Notes: generated by a model from the sequence alone, not told the origin. A stretch of DNA of 64,000 nt from Pseudonocardia kunmingensis (GCF_006716445.1 NZ_VFPA01000002.1:1-64000), one strand, 5' to 3'; positions 8,344 through 19,000 are shown, counted from the first letter of the stretch. Numbers and translations: made by a program.

Positions 8344-11300
8344 TGCGTCCGGTCCTGCTGGAGATGGCGGGCTTCGGCTCGTTCCGCGAGCCCACGACGG
8401 TGGACTTCACCGGTGCCGACTACTTCGCCTTCGTCGGCCCCACCGGCGCCGGCAAGTCCACGGTGATCGACGCGATGACGTTCGCGCTGTACGGCTCGGT
8501 GCCGCGCTGGGACAACGCCCGCACGGTCGCGCTGGCCCTCGCACCCACCGTCAGCCGCGGCACCGTGAAGCTGGTGTTCGACGTCGGCGGCGCCCGCCAC
8601 GTCGTCGCGCGGGAGCTGCGGCGCTCGGCCGGCGGCGGCGTCTCCGTGCGCGGGGCGCGCCTGGAGCGGCTGCGCGACCCGGCAGGCACCGGGGGCGCCG
8701 ACGAGGAGAGCGAGCCCCTCGCCGACGGCGCGGGCCCCGTCACGAAGGCCGTCGAGGAGCTGCTCGGGCTCCCGTTCGGCGACTTCTGCACCTGCGTGGT
8801 GCTCCCGCAGGGCGAGTTCGCCGAGTTCCTGCACACCGAGCCGCGCAAGCGCCAGGAGAAGCTGGTGCGCATCCTCGGGCTCGGCGTCTACGACGTCATC
8901 GCGCGGGAGGCCAACAGCGAGGCCGCCGCCCAGCGCCAGCGCGCCGAGGTGCTCGGCGAGCAGCTCGGCGCCTACGCCGACGCCACCGAGGAGGCCGAGC
9001 GGGACGCCGCCGCCCGCGTCGACCTGCTGGCCGCGCTCGCCGACCGGGTCGGTGCGGCGGTGCCGGAGCTGGCTGCCGCCGCGGCAGCGCTCGAGGGCGC
9101 CGAGGCCACCGCGGCGCAGCTGCGCACCGAGCGGGAGCGGCTCGACGCCGTCCGCGTGCCGGACGGGCCCGCCGCCCTGGACGCGCGGCACCGCGAGGCC
9201 GCTGATCGGCGCGCCGCCGCGGCGGAGAACGCGGACGCGGCCGAGTCCGCCGACACCGCCGCCCGGGAGCGCCTCGCCGCCTCGCCCGCCCGTGGTCCGT
9301 TGGAGCAGGCCCGGCGCCACCACGCCGAGCTGGCGACCCTCACCGCCGAGCTGCCGGGCGCCCGGGAGCGGCACGAGAAGGCCGCGGCCGCCTACACCAC
9401 CGCGGCGGGCGACGCCGCCGACGCGCACGCCGGGGTCGAGGAGGCCAGGGCCGTCCGCGACGCCGCCGCGGCACGGCTCGCCGAGCGCGAGGAGCACGGC
9501 CGCCGCCTCGCGGCCGAACGCGACGCGCTCACCGCGATCACCCCGCCCGCCGGGCTCGACGCCGTGGCGCAGCGCCGGGCCGCGGCCGACACCGCCCTGA
9601 CCGGCGCCGTGGCCGCGCTCGAGGCCGCCGAGTCCGCCGACACCGCCGCACGCACCGCCCTCGCCGCGGCGCAGGCGCGCGGCCCGCTCGAGCAGGCCCT
9701 GCGCGACCGCCACGAGCTCACCCGCACCGAGGCCGAGCGGGCCACGGCGGCCGTGCGCGCCGCGGAGGCGGAGCGCGCCGTGCAGGCCGCCGCCGCCACC
9801 GTGGCCGAGGCGCGGCACCGGCTCGACCACGCCAGGGAACACCACGGCCGCGCCCTGCGCGCCGACCTCGCCGCGTCCCTGCGTCCCGCGCTCACCGCCG
9901 GGGAGCCGTGCCCGGTGTGCGCGCAGGCGGTGGCCACGCTGCCGCCGCCGCTGCCCGGCGGTGCCGACGACGGCCTCGCCGCCGTGGAGCGGGAGGTCGC
10001 CGCGGCCACGCGGGCCCACGACGAGGCGCAGCGGGCGGAGAGCACCGCCGCCTCGGCCCGGGAGCGGGCCCGAGCCGACGTCGAGCGGGTGGACGCCGCC
10101 CTGGCGCGGCTCCGGTCCGCGCTGGCGGGCGTGCTGCCCGGCGCGCCGCCGGACGCCGAGCCGCCCACCGCCGCCGACCTCGAGGCGGCGCTCGCCGGCC
10201 TCGACCGGCTCGCCCGGGAGGCCGAGGAGGCCGCCGCTGCCGTGCGGGACGCCCGGCGCGCCCGCGACACGGCCGCCGCCGCCGTCGAGGCGCTGCGCGC
10301 CGAGCTCGAGACGGCCGCCGCCGGGCTGCGCGCCGCACGCGACCCGCTCGTCCCCTTCGGCGCACCCGCGCCCGCCGGTGCCGACGTCCTCGCCGGCTGG
10401 AACGCGCTCGTGGAGTGGGCCCGGGCCGAGGCCGCCGCCCGCGAGCGCGACCTCCCCGCCGCACGGGTGGCCTTCACCGAGGCCGAACGCGAGCGGGACA
10501 CCGCCGAGCAGGCCTGGCGCACCGCCGAGCGGGCCGCCGCCGAGCGCCGCCGCGACGAGACGGCGGCCGCGCGCGTCGAGCAGGAGGCCCGCTCCGCGGT
10601 CGAGACCGCGGAGCGGCGCGTCGAGCAGCTGCGCGCCGTGCTGCAGGACGCCCCGCCCGACGCGGAGGCCGCGGCCGCGCTGGAACGGCTCGACACGCTG
10701 GAGACCGCCGTGCGGACGGCCGACGCGCAGCTGCGCTCGGCGCGGGCGGCGCTGCGGGCGGCGGAGCAGACCGTGGGCGAGGTCGAGCGCGAGGTCGCCG
10801 CCGGGTGGGCCGCGCTGCGCGCCGCCCGCGACCCGCTCGTGCCGCTCGGCGCACCGGCCCTCACCGGCGATGCGCTGCTCGCCGCGTGGGAGGAGCTCGC
10901 CGGCTGGGCGCGCCAGGAGGCGCAGTCGCGCGTCGCGCGGCTGGGCGCGGCGGCCGACGCGGCCACGGAGGCGCGGCAGGCCAGAGACCGGATCGAACAG
11001 CGCCTCGCCGACGACCTCGCGGCCCACGACGTGCCGGCGCGCCCGCCGATCGCGGAGTCCGCGCCCGCCGCGGTCGCCGGGGCACTGGCGCGGGCGCGTT
11101 CGGCCCAGGAACGGGTGGCCGAGCGCCGCGCCGCCGCGGAGCGGATCCGCGCGGACCGGGACGAGGCGGAGTCCGCCCAGCAGGTCGCGAAGCTGCTCGG
11201 CAACCTCCTGCGCTCCGACGGCTTCCCGCGCTGGCTGGTGGCCTCCGCGCTGGACGCGCTGGTGGCGGACGCGTCGGAGAGCCTCGCCGAGCTCTCGGGC

Positions 11301-11687
11301 GGCCAGTACGCCCTCACGCACGAGGGCGGCGAGTTCCTCGTGGTCGATCACGCCGACGCCGACGCCCGGCGCCCGGTCAAGACGCTGTCGGGCGGCGAGA
11401 CGTTCCAGGCCAGCCTCGCGCTCGCGTTGGCGCTGTCGGCCCAGATGTCGGGGCTGGCCGCGCAGGGCGCCGCACGGCTGGAGTCGATCTTCCTCGACGA
11501 GGGGTTCGGCACGCTCGACGAGAGCAACCTCGACGTCGTCGCGAGCACGCTGGAGAACCTCGCCACCCGCGGCGACCGGATGGTCGGCGTGATCACCCAC
11601 GTGCCTGCGCTCGCCGAGCGCGTGCCGGTGCGGTTCGTGGTCAACCGTGACCAGCGCACCTCCTCCGTCGTCCGGGAAGCGCTGTGA
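8343..11687 (+). CDS. sbcC: SbcC (Rad50 family) SMC-like ATPase
   Basis: The 1114-residue ATPase and coiled-coil subunit of SbcCD. It has Walker A GPTGAGKST (residues 32-40), a CPVC zinc hook at Cys523-Cys526 in the middle of the protein, the ABC signature LSGGE at 1015-1019 and Walker B IFLDE at about 1049-1053. The regions between are long alanine/arginine/glutamate-rich coiled coils, with two similar stretches (RAARDPLVPFGAPAP and RAARDPLVPLGAPAL) suggesting an internal duplication of part of the coil. It overlaps sbcD by one base and nurA by four (GTGA). Very long opposite-strand open frames here are composition shadows. Confidence 0.97.
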   Translation: MRPVLLEMAGFGSFREPTTVDFTGADYFAFVGPTGAGKSTVIDAMTFALYGSVPRWDNARTVALALAPTVSRGTVKLVFDVGGARHVVARELRRSAGGGVSVRGARLERLRDPAGTGGADEESEPLADGAGPVTKAVEELLGLPFGDFCTCVVLPQGEFAEFLHTEPRKRQEKLVRILGLGVYDVIAREANSEAAAQRQRAEVLGEQLGAYADATEEAERDAAARVDLLAALADRVGAAVPELAAAAAALEGAEATAAQLRTERERLDAVRVPDGPAALDARHREAADRRAAAAENADAAESADTAARERLAASPARGPLEQARRHHAELATLTAELPGARERHEKAAAAYTTAAGDAADAHAGVEEARAVRDAAAARLAEREEHGRRLAAERDALTAITPPAGLDAVAQRRAAADTALTGAVAALEAAESADTAARTALAAAQARGPLEQALRDRHELTRTEAERATAAVRAAEAERAVQAAAATVAEARHRLDHAREHHGRALRADLAASLRPALTAGEPCPVCAQAVATLPPPLPGGADDGLAAVEREVAAATRAHDEAQRAESTAASARERARADVERVDAALARLRSALAGVLPGAPPDAEPPTAADLEAALAGLDRLAREAEEAAAAVRDARRARDTAAAAVEALRAELETAAAGLRAARDPLVPFGAPAPAGADVLAGWNALVEWARAEAAARERDLPAARVAFTEAERERDTAEQAWRTAERAAAERRRDETAAARVEQEARSAVETAERRVEQLRAVLQDAPPDAEAAAALERLDTLETAVRTADAQLRSARAALRAAEQTVGEVEREVAAGWAALRAARDPLVPLGAPALTGDALLAAWEELAGWARQEAQSRVARLGAAADAATEARQARDRIEQRLADDLAAHDVPARPPIAESAPAAVAGALARARSAQERVAERRAAAERIRADRDEAESAQQVAKLLGNLLRSDGFPRWLVASALDALVADASESLAELSGGQYALTHEGGEFLVVDHADADARRPVKTLSGGETFQASLALALALSAQMSGLAAQGAARLESIFLDEGFGTLDESNLDVVASTLENLATRGDRMVGVITHVPALAERVPVRFVVNRDQRTSSVVREAL

Positions 11688-12637
11688 GGTTCGCGGTCGA
11701 CCCCTGGAGCCCGTCCTACGGCACCAACCTCGACGCCGAGCTGGGCGAGTCGGCCGCCCAGGTCGCGCTCGACGTCGAGATCCCGGGGTCGGAGTGGATG
11801 CCGATCGAGCCGGACCCCGCCGCGGTCGCGCCGGCGGCCGTGTTGTTCGTCGACGGTGTGCGCCGCGTCGACGCGCAGGTCTGGGTGGAGGACGGCGCCG
11901 CCGCGGAGGCGTCGCCCGCCCTGTGCGCCTCCTACGCCGCGGGCGTGGTCTGCTGCTGCCGCGACTCCGGGGCGCACCTGCTCACCTCCGAGGTCCGGCG
12001 GGGCCTGTTCACGACCGCGGAATCGCCCGCCGACGTCGTCACCGGCGCCGGCACCTACCGCGCCACCCGCACCGCGGGCCGCCCGGACATCGCCCCGGCC
12101 CAGGTACTGAGCCTGGCCGTGCAGCGGGAGCTGAACGACACGGAGCTCGCCGCCGCGGCGGCCGCGCGCACCGGCCACGGCGGCGAGGACGACCTGCTCG
12201 TGGTCGACGGTCCGCTGCGCGGGCGCCAGCACCTGCCCCGGGCCATCGGGTTCGTCAAGACCCACCGCAGCGACTACCTCCCGCCCCCGCTCGGCGGGGT
12301 GGTCGCCGAGCTGCGGACGGGGGAGCGCACCCCGGTGTTCCGGCTCGGCAGCTCGTGGGAGCGCCACACCTGGTACCTGCGGCTGCCGTGCCGGCCCGGC
12401 GCCCCGTGGGCCGGGATCGTCCGGGTGGAGTGCAGCGCCGAGCTCGCCGCCGCCGACGCGGTGGCGCTCGCCGCCCGCAGCCAGGTCACGCTGCCGAGGT
12501 TCGCCTCCACGGAGTACAAGGACTCCCGCGCGCCGCAGAACCTCTACCCGATCGCCGGTCTCGAACGCGAGCTGCGCCGGCGGCTGGGTGAGCCGAACCT
12601 GCTCTACCGGGCGCTGCGGCGGGCTGCGGCCGCGTAA
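11684..12637 (+). CDS. nurA: NurA-domain nuclease
   Basis: NurA is a toroidal 5'-3' nuclease that works with HerA in end resection. The protein has 317 residues. The RNase H-like catalytic motifs are visible as LFVDGVRR (Asp57) and LLVVDGPLRGR (Asp175), and the conserved C-terminal segment YKDSRAPQNLYPI lies at about 278-290. The GTG start overlaps the sbcC stop as GTGA, which couples the nuclease to the Mre11-Rad50 pair. HerA is encoded about 7 kb upstream on the same strand. Overall similarity to archaeal NurA is probably low, so the call rests on motifs, length and context. Confidence 0.85.
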   Translation: MRFAVDPWSPSYGTNLDAELGESAAQVALDVEIPGSEWMPIEPDPAAVAPAAVLFVDGVRRVDAQVWVEDGAAAEASPALCASYAAGVVCCCRDSGAHLLTSEVRRGLFTTAESPADVVTGAGTYRATRTAGRPDIAPAQVLSLAVQRELNDTELAAAAAARTGHGGEDDLLVVDGPLRGRQHLPRAIGFVKTHRSDYLPPPLGGVVAELRTGERTPVFRLGSSWERHTWYLRLPCRPGAPWAGIVRVECSAELAAADAVALAARSQVTLPRFASTEYKDSRAPQNLYPIAGLERELRRRLGEPNLLYRALRRAAAA

Positions 12638-12748
12638 TTCGGCCGGTTCCGGTTGACGCGACGTGCCCGGCGGAGAACCGTGGAGCGAGCGGGACGGCGC
12701 CTGGAGGGCCCGCGAGCCCGCCGAAGCGAAGCGGAGGCGAAGGACACT

Positions 12749-13267
12749 GTGCAGCTGATGCGGGTGGTCGCGCTCGGCAGGGACCCGATGGCGGTGCAGC
12801 CCGTCCTGCTGCTGCAGGAGACGGGCGGGCGCCGCAGAGTGCTGCCGGTGTGGGTGGGCGTGCCCGAGGCCACGGCCATCGAGCTGGCCCGCCGCCGCGT
12901 CGAGCTGCCACGGCCCCAGACCCACCAGCTCCTCCTCCAGATCGTGCAGGCCTTCGACCGGCGCCTGGAGCTGGTGCGCATCACGATGCTGCGCGACAGC
13001 ATCTTCCACGCCGAGCTGGTGTTCGACGCCGAGACGCGCGTGTCGGCCCGGGTGAGCGACGCCGTGGCCGTGGCGCTGCACGTGGACGTGCCGATCGAGG
13101 CCGAGGACGCCGTGCTCGACGAGGCCGCGGTGGCCGAGGTCGCCGGCCTCGCCGACGCGATCGCGGACGAGGACGCCGACGAGGACGCGCCCGAGGAGAG
13201 CGAGGAGGTCGAGCGGTTCCGCCGCTTCCTCGACTCCGCCTCGCCGGAGGACTTCGACCCGAGCTGA
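12749..13267 (+). CDS. Bifunctional nuclease family (DUF151) protein
   Basis: The first 120 residues match the DUF151 / bifunctional nuclease domain (LMRVVALGRD, then VLPVWVGVPEATAIELA, and ITMLRDSIFHAELVF). The C-terminal 45 residues are very acidic, rich in Glu and Asp. Members have been linked to DNase/RNase activity in plants and bacteria, but the role in actinobacteria is unclear. The GTG at 12749 is chosen because GGAGG and AAGGA lie just upstream and it opens the conserved domain. Longer starts would add a low-complexity stretch. A possible -35 (TTGACG, 12653) lies in the 111-bp gap after nurA. It converges with the cyclodeaminase gene, leaving only 5 bp. Confidence 0.82.
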   Translation: MQLMRVVALGRDPMAVQPVLLLQETGGRRRVLPVWVGVPEATAIELARRRVELPRPQTHQLLLQIVQAFDRRLELVRITMLRDSIFHAELVFDAETRVSARVSDAVAVALHVDVPIEAEDAVLDEAAVAEVAGLADAIADEDADEDAPEESEEVERFRRFLDSASPEDFDPS

Positions 13268-13272
13268 CGGCG

Positions 13273-14214
13273 TCAGGTCCCGTCCGCGTCGTCCGCGACG
13301 ACGCCCGCGGCCACCGCGAGGTCCTGCCACGCCATCCCGGTGCCCTTGAAGACGTTCGGCCGGTCCTCGCGCCGGGCGACCTCGCCCCGCACCAGCGCGC
13401 CGAGCCCGACGAGCCCGTCCGCGGCCAGCGTGCCCTCCGCGACGGCCCGCACGACGTCGCCCGCCTCGCGCAGGGCGGTGCCCGGATCCTCGACGACGAC
13501 CAGCGCGCGGCCCATCAGCCCGGCGTCGAGCTCGCGGCGGTCGGGCTCGTGGGAGCCGATCGCCACCACGCACGCGCCGTCGCGCACCCGCGCGCCGTCG
13601 AAGAGCGGCTCGCCCGCCGCGGTGGCGCACGCCACGACGTCGGCGCCCGCCACGTGCTCCACCGACCCGGCCTCGGCGGGGACACCGCGCGCGGCCACCT
13701 GCGCGAGCACGTCGGAGACCCTGGCCGCCGACCGGCCCACGACCCGCACCCGCGCGAACCGGCGGATGTCGGCCAGCGCCACGACGTGCTCGACGGCCTG
13801 CGGACCGGTGCCGAAGACCAGCAGCTCGGCGGCGCCCGGCGGAGCCAGCCGGTCGGCCGCGACGGCCGAGACGGCGGGCGTGCGCAGCGCGGTGAGGCTC
13901 GCGCCGTCGAGGATCGCGCGGGGCGTCAGGGTGGCGGCGTCCATCAGCACGTACGTGGCCTGGATGCGCGGCAACCCGGCAGCCGGGTTGCCGGGGGCGA
14001 CCGAGGCCACCTTCACCCCGCACCACCCGCCCAGGGTGGAGGGCATGAGCAGCAGGTGGCCGGCGCCGGCGGGCGTGTGCACCCGGGCCGGGTCGGTGGC
14101 GGGGTCGAAGCCGCCTGCCAGCGCGGCCTCGACGAGCTCACGGGCGCGGCGGGGAGGCACCCGCTCCCGCACCTCCTGCGCGCCGTAGAACCGGAGGCGC
14201 GGGTCGCTGCGCAT
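13273..14214 (-). CDS. Ornithine cyclodeaminase / mu-crystallin family protein
   Basis: A 313-residue NAD(P)-dependent enzyme of the ornithine cyclodeaminase, alanine dehydrogenase and imine reductase family. The N-terminal dimerisation half contains GVKVASVAPGNPA and the conserved LDGASLTALRTPAVSAVAAD segment. The Rossmann motif LVFGTGPQAVEHV follows at mid-protein, and the KGTGMAWQDLA ending is typical. It lies four bases after recD at the end of the recCBD operon, so it is probably co-transcribed, but a repair function is not implied. The exact substrate (ornithine, proline-like imines or alanine) is not resolved. Confidence 0.9.
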   Translation of the reverse strand: MRSDPRLRFYGAQEVRERVPPRRARELVEAALAGGFDPATDPARVHTPAGAGHLLLMPSTLGGWCGVKVASVAPGNPAAGLPRIQATYVLMDAATLTPRAILDGASLTALRTPAVSAVAADRLAPPGAAELLVFGTGPQAVEHVVALADIRRFARVRVVGRSAARVSDVLAQVAARGVPAEAGSVEHVAGADVVACATAAGEPLFDGARVRDGACVVAIGSHEPDRRELDAGLMGRALVVVEDPGTALREAGDVVRAVAEGTLAADGLVGLGALVRGEVARREDRPNVFKGTGMAWQDLAVAAGVVADDADGT

Positions 14215-14218
14215 CCCG

Positions 14219-16051
14219 CTACCTCCCGAGGCGGTGGCGCAGGCCGCTCGCGCGGCTGATCGGGCGCTGGACGGCGGTGCGGACGGCCTCCTCCGTGCCG
14301 ACGACCCGGACGAACTCGGCGGCGCGGGTGACGGCCGTGTAGAGCAGCTCGCGGGTGAGCAGCGGCGACTCGGCGGGCGGCAGCACGACCGTGACCCGCC
14401 GGAACTGGCTGCCCTGCCCCCGGTGCACGGTCATCGCGTGCACCGTGGCCACCTCGGACAGCCGCGCGGGTGGGTGCAGCGTGGGCACGCCGTCGCGGGC
14501 GAACGCGACCCGCAACCCCTCCGGGAGGGCCACGACCACTCCGGTGTCGCCGTTGAAGAGCCCGATGTCGTAGTCGTTGGCGGTGACGAGCACCGGACGG
14601 CCCGGGTACCACGGGCCCGAGGGCGCCTCGGGCAGCGCGGCCCGCAGCCAGCGCTCGATCTCCGCGCTCCACCGCGTGACGCCGAAGGGCCCGCGGCGGT
14701 GGGCGCACAGCACCCGGTGGCGTTCGAGGGCGGCGAGGGCGGCGGGCGCGTCGCCGCGCATCGCCGCCCCGGTGAGCTCCCGCCCGGCGGCCACCACGTC
14801 GGCGCGCACCCCGCCCGCCCCCGGGTCGGCGCCGCCGGTGCCGGCGGTGTCGACGAACCCGAGGTCGTCGTGCCCGGCGCGGAGCAGCGCGACCGCCGCG
14901 TCGGCGTCACCGGCCTGCACGGCGCGGGCGAACTCCGCGATGGCGCCGCCGAAGCGCCAGACGTGCTGCAGCGTGACGACGCCGTTGATCACCGAGCCGC
15001 CGACGAGCCCGCCGACCACCCCGGCCGCGGACAGGGCGGTGTCCAGCTCCGGCTCCGGGCGCCCGGACGCCCGGGCCAGGTCGCCGAGCACGGCGCCGGC
15101 CTCGACCGAGGCCAACTGGTCGGGGTCGCCCACCAGCACCAGCCGGGCCTGCGGGCGCACGGCGTCCAACAGGCGCGCCATCATCGTCAGCGACACCATC
15201 GAGGTCTCGTCGACCACCACGACGTCGAACGGGAGCCGCTGCGCGCGTCCGTAGCGGAAGCGACCGCCCGGCCGCCAGCCGAGCAGCCGGTGCAGGGTGG
15301 CGGCGTCCGGCGTGCGGGAGCGAAGCTCCGCGGGCAGCTCGGCGGCGACGGCCTCCTGCAGCCGCGCGGCCGCCTTGCCGGTGGGCGCGGCGAGCGCGAC
15401 CCGCGGCGGCGGACCCGGCTGCTCGTGCAGCAGGGCGAGCAGCCGCGCGACGGTGGTGGTCTTGCCGGTGCCGGGGCCGCCCGCGAGCACCGTGACCCGG
15501 CGGAGCACGCTCACCGCGGCGGCCAGCCGCTGGCGTTCCGACCCCGGCGCCGAGAAGTACCGCTGCAGGCCGTCGCGCAGCCGAGGCAGGTCCACCTGGG
15601 GCGGGGCGACGGCCGCGCGTTCGGTCAGCGAGCGGCGCACCAGCTCCTCCTCGCCCCAGTAGCGCTCGAGGTAGAGCAGCTCGTCGACCAGCCGCAGGGG
15701 CCGCCCGCCCGCGGCGTCGGGCCCCCGCGCCACGAGGCCGCTCGCCGCGCAGGCCGCGAGCCACCGCGGCGGGTCCGGCCACGGCAGCGCCGAGACGTCG
15801 ACGAGCTCGTCGCCCTCGCCGAGCACCGTGTGGCTCACGGCCGTCAGGTCGACGCAGACCGACCCCAGCCGCACCGCGCGCACGGCCAGCGCCGCCGCGA
15901 GCAGGACCTCCTCGTCGGTCTCCCCGCCGAGGCGCCCCACGCGGGTGGCGACGTGCACGTCGGCCGGCTCGAGCACACCCGCGGCGTTGAACGCGCCGAG
16001 CAGGCCGCCGGCGGAGCGCGCCAGCCGGACGTCACCGAGATCGACGGTCAT
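14219..16051 (-). CDS. recD: Exodeoxyribonuclease V alpha subunit RecD
   Basis: The 5'-3' helicase motor of RecBCD, 610 residues. The N-terminal domain leads to Walker A GGPGTGKTTT at residues 191-200. Walker B VVVVDETSMVS, the VLVGDPDQLASVEAGAVL motif, the TVHAMTVHRGQGSQF motif and the final YTAVTRA motif VI are all intact. The ATG at 16051 overlaps the recB stop as ATGA and gives a sensible N-terminus. An upstream in-frame extension to 16162 lies inside recB and is rejected. Gene order recC-recB-recD with coupled starts indicates one operon. Confidence 0.96.
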   Translation of the reverse strand: MTVDLGDVRLARSAGGLLGAFNAAGVLEPADVHVATRVGRLGGETDEEVLLAAALAVRAVRLGSVCVDLTAVSHTVLGEGDELVDVSALPWPDPPRWLAACAASGLVARGPDAAGGRPLRLVDELLYLERYWGEEELVRRSLTERAAVAPPQVDLPRLRDGLQRYFSAPGSERQRLAAAVSVLRRVTVLAGGPGTGKTTTVARLLALLHEQPGPPPRVALAAPTGKAAARLQEAVAAELPAELRSRTPDAATLHRLLGWRPGGRFRYGRAQRLPFDVVVVDETSMVSLTMMARLLDAVRPQARLVLVGDPDQLASVEAGAVLGDLARASGRPEPELDTALSAAGVVGGLVGGSVINGVVTLQHVWRFGGAIAEFARAVQAGDADAAVALLRAGHDDLGFVDTAGTGGADPGAGGVRADVVAAGRELTGAAMRGDAPAALAALERHRVLCAHRRGPFGVTRWSAEIERWLRAALPEAPSGPWYPGRPVLVTANDYDIGLFNGDTGVVVALPEGLRVAFARDGVPTLHPPARLSEVATVHAMTVHRGQGSQFRRVTVVLPPAESPLLTRELLYTAVTRAAEFVRVVGTEEAVRTAVQRPISRASGLRHRLGR

Positions 16052-19000
16052 GCCGCGCCCCCGTCCAGCAGGTCCGACAGCTCCGCCACGAGCGCCGCAG
16101 GCGGGGACCACCCGAACACCCCGCACGGCATGCCGTCGACGATCGGCGTCTCCGGCCCGCACATGCCCCGCACGAACAGGTACAACGTGCCTCCGAGGTG
16201 CTGCTCGGGCGCGTAGCCGGGCAGCCGCCAGCGCAGGTATCGGTGCAGGGCCACCGAGTAGAGCAGGGCCTGCAGCGGGTAGTGCGCGCCGATCATCGCC
16301 TCGGCGAGCCGGGCCGGCGTGTAGTGGGCCGATGTCAGGGGCTCGCGGCCCTCCGGGCCGACCGGGCCGAGCCAGTTGGTCTTGTAGTCCACCACCGCGA
16401 ACCGTGAGCCGGGCAAGCGCAGCACCGCGTCGATGCTGCCGGTGAGGTAGCCCCGCAGCTGCTGCTCGGCGAGCTCGGCGAGCGCGTCCGGGTAGCCGTG
16501 CAGCGGGTCGTCGGCCGGCAGGTGGTGGCGCAGCAGCGGCTCCAGCGCGGCGAGGGCCGCCGGCGCCCCCGGGGTGTCACCACCGGCGAGGGGGAGCTCG
16601 AAGTCCAGCTCGGCGAGCCGGTCGCGCGGGGCGATGTCGGCCAGGCGCAGCCCGCCCGCCAGCGGGCCGAGGGGGGTACACGCGGCCGGCACCAGCGCCG
16701 CCGCGAGCGCCTCGGCCTCCACCCCGGGGGCCGGGTGGCGCTCCAGCTGCTCCCGTGCGTGTGCCGCGAGCTCGCCGTGCAGGTCGGGCGCGGTGAGGTC
16801 GGCGGCCTCGAAGATCGCGTGGACGAGCGTGCCGAACCCGGCCCCGAGCGGCTGCTCGGCCATCGGCGAGGCCACGGCGCTCGGATGCCGCTCGTCGCCC
16901 TCCCGCGCCCCGGCGGCGTCCGTCAGCTCGACCGCCACCTCGTCGTCGACCCCCGGCTCCTCGGGCTCGCTGCCGACGCCCGGGCGGCTTCCCGGACCCG
17001 CGTCGTGCGCGGCGGCGGTGAGCGCGCTGTAGGAGGTGCGGCGCCACGCGGTGTCGAGGCGACGGGAGAACTCCGCGGCCCGCAGGGCGCCCCCGGGCCT
17101 GGTGGCACCGGCGAACGCCGGCGCGTCCCGCGGCCCGACCTCCTCCACGGAGATGTGCGCGCCGGCCAGCTCCCGCAGCCCGGCCATGGCCGCCGCGTCG
17201 GCCGGCACCCGGTAGGCCTCGGCCGGATCGGTGCCCGGCGCGGGTCGCCCGACGAGCAGCCGGTGCAGCGGGGAGGTGGCGGTGGTGGTGGCCGGCACCC
17301 ACCACGTGACCACCTGGCACTGCGCGCGCGTGAGGGCGACGTAGAGCAGCCGCAGGTCCTCCCCGGCCTCCTCGGCGCGGTGGGTGGCGACCCGTTCCTT
17401 CCACCCGTCACCGGTCTCGCCGCCCACGTCGAGCACCCGGACGCCCGACTCGTCGTGCAGCAGCGGGACGTCCGGGTCGCGCACGTTGCGGTCCCAGGCG
17501 AACGGCACGTGGACCACCGGGTACTCGAGGCCCTTGCTGCGGTGGATCGTGATGATCTGGACGGCCGCGGCGTCGGACTCCAGCCGCCTGCTGCGCTCGA
17601 CCACGACGTCCTGGGCGGCGTCGGCGATGCGGTGGCGCAGCCAGTCGACCAGGGCGGCCGGCCCGAGGTGCTCGGCCACCGCGGCGGCGTGCAGCGCCTG
17701 GGCCACGTGCCGCAGGTCGGTGAGCAGCCGCTCGCCGTCGGTGCTCGCGAGCACCCGCCCCGGCAGGCCGGTGCCCGTGGTGATCGCCTCGAGCAGGGCG
17801 GCGACCCCGCGTTCGCGCAGCACCACCGCCCACCCCCGCAGCGTGGCCGCGAGCTCGTCGAGCAGCACGTCCGCGGCGGGCCCGCACAGCTCGGCGACCG
17901 TGCGGCCGAGGAAGCAGGTGAGCGCCGCCGCCCGCACCCGGAACGCCCGCGGCTGTTCGCACGCCTCCAGCAGCGTGAGCCACTCGCCCGCGACCGGGGT
18001 GCCGAACACGCTGGCCGTGCCGGACAGCACCGCGGGGACGCCCAGGGCGGCGAGCGCGTTGCGGATCATCGCGCCCTGGTCGTTGGTGCGCACCAGCACC
18101 GCGACGTCACCGGGAGCGATCGGCCGCCTGTCGATGGTGGCCGGGCTCGCCAGCAGCTCCGCGATGTCCGCCGCCGTGTCGCGGGCGACTAGCTCGCGCG
18201 CGGGCCCGACGACGGCGAGGTCGCGCCGCGGGGCGCGGGGGAGCCCGGCGCGGGCGGCCACCCGCAGCCGGAACGGGGTGTCGACCGGGGCGCCGCGCAG
18301 CCTGCTGCCCGGGTGGGCGGACTCCACGGCGTGGACGGTGATCCGCGGATCCCCGAGCGCGGCGCCGCTGAACACGGTGTCGAGGGCGGCGAGCAGCGGC
18401 GCGTCGCTGCGCCAGTTGCGCCCCAGCGTGGCGTGGTGGTCGGCGGCCTCGGTGGCCTCGAGGTAGCTGACGACGTCGGCGCCGCGGAAGGCGTAGATGG
18501 CCTGCTTGGGGTCGCCGATCAGCACCAGGGTGGTGCTGCCGTGGAACGCCTCGCGCAGGATCTGCCACTGCACCGGGTCGGTGTCCTGGAACTCGTCGAC
18601 GAGCACCACCCGGAACCGCGCGCGCAGCCGGGCGGCTGCAGCCGGGCCCCGCGCCGGGTCGGCCAGCGCGTCGGCGAGGCGGGTGAGCATGTCGTCGTAG
18701 GTGTAGATCCGACGCACCCGCTTGCGGCGCGCCACCTCCGCACGCACCGCCGCCGCGAACCGGTGGCGCACCTGCGCGGTGCTCCCCGGCTCCGCGTGGC
18801 GCGGCTCCAGCCGGGCCTGCCCGTCGTGCACCGCCCTGCGGGCCAGCGCGAGGGCCTCGGCCCGGCTGAACGCCGGGGGACCGGCGCTGCGCGCGCCGTA
18901 CTTGCGGACGTAGAAGTCGTCGACCACCTCGGTGATGACGTCCTCGATGGACTCGACGAACACCGCGTCGCGGTCGGCGTCGCCCGCCACCCCCAGGCCG

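Noticed and set aside
7899..11600. A 1233-codon minus-strand frame opposite sbcC
   Set aside because: It is a composition mirror of the alanine/arginine-rich coiled coil of SbcC and lacks recognisable motifs.
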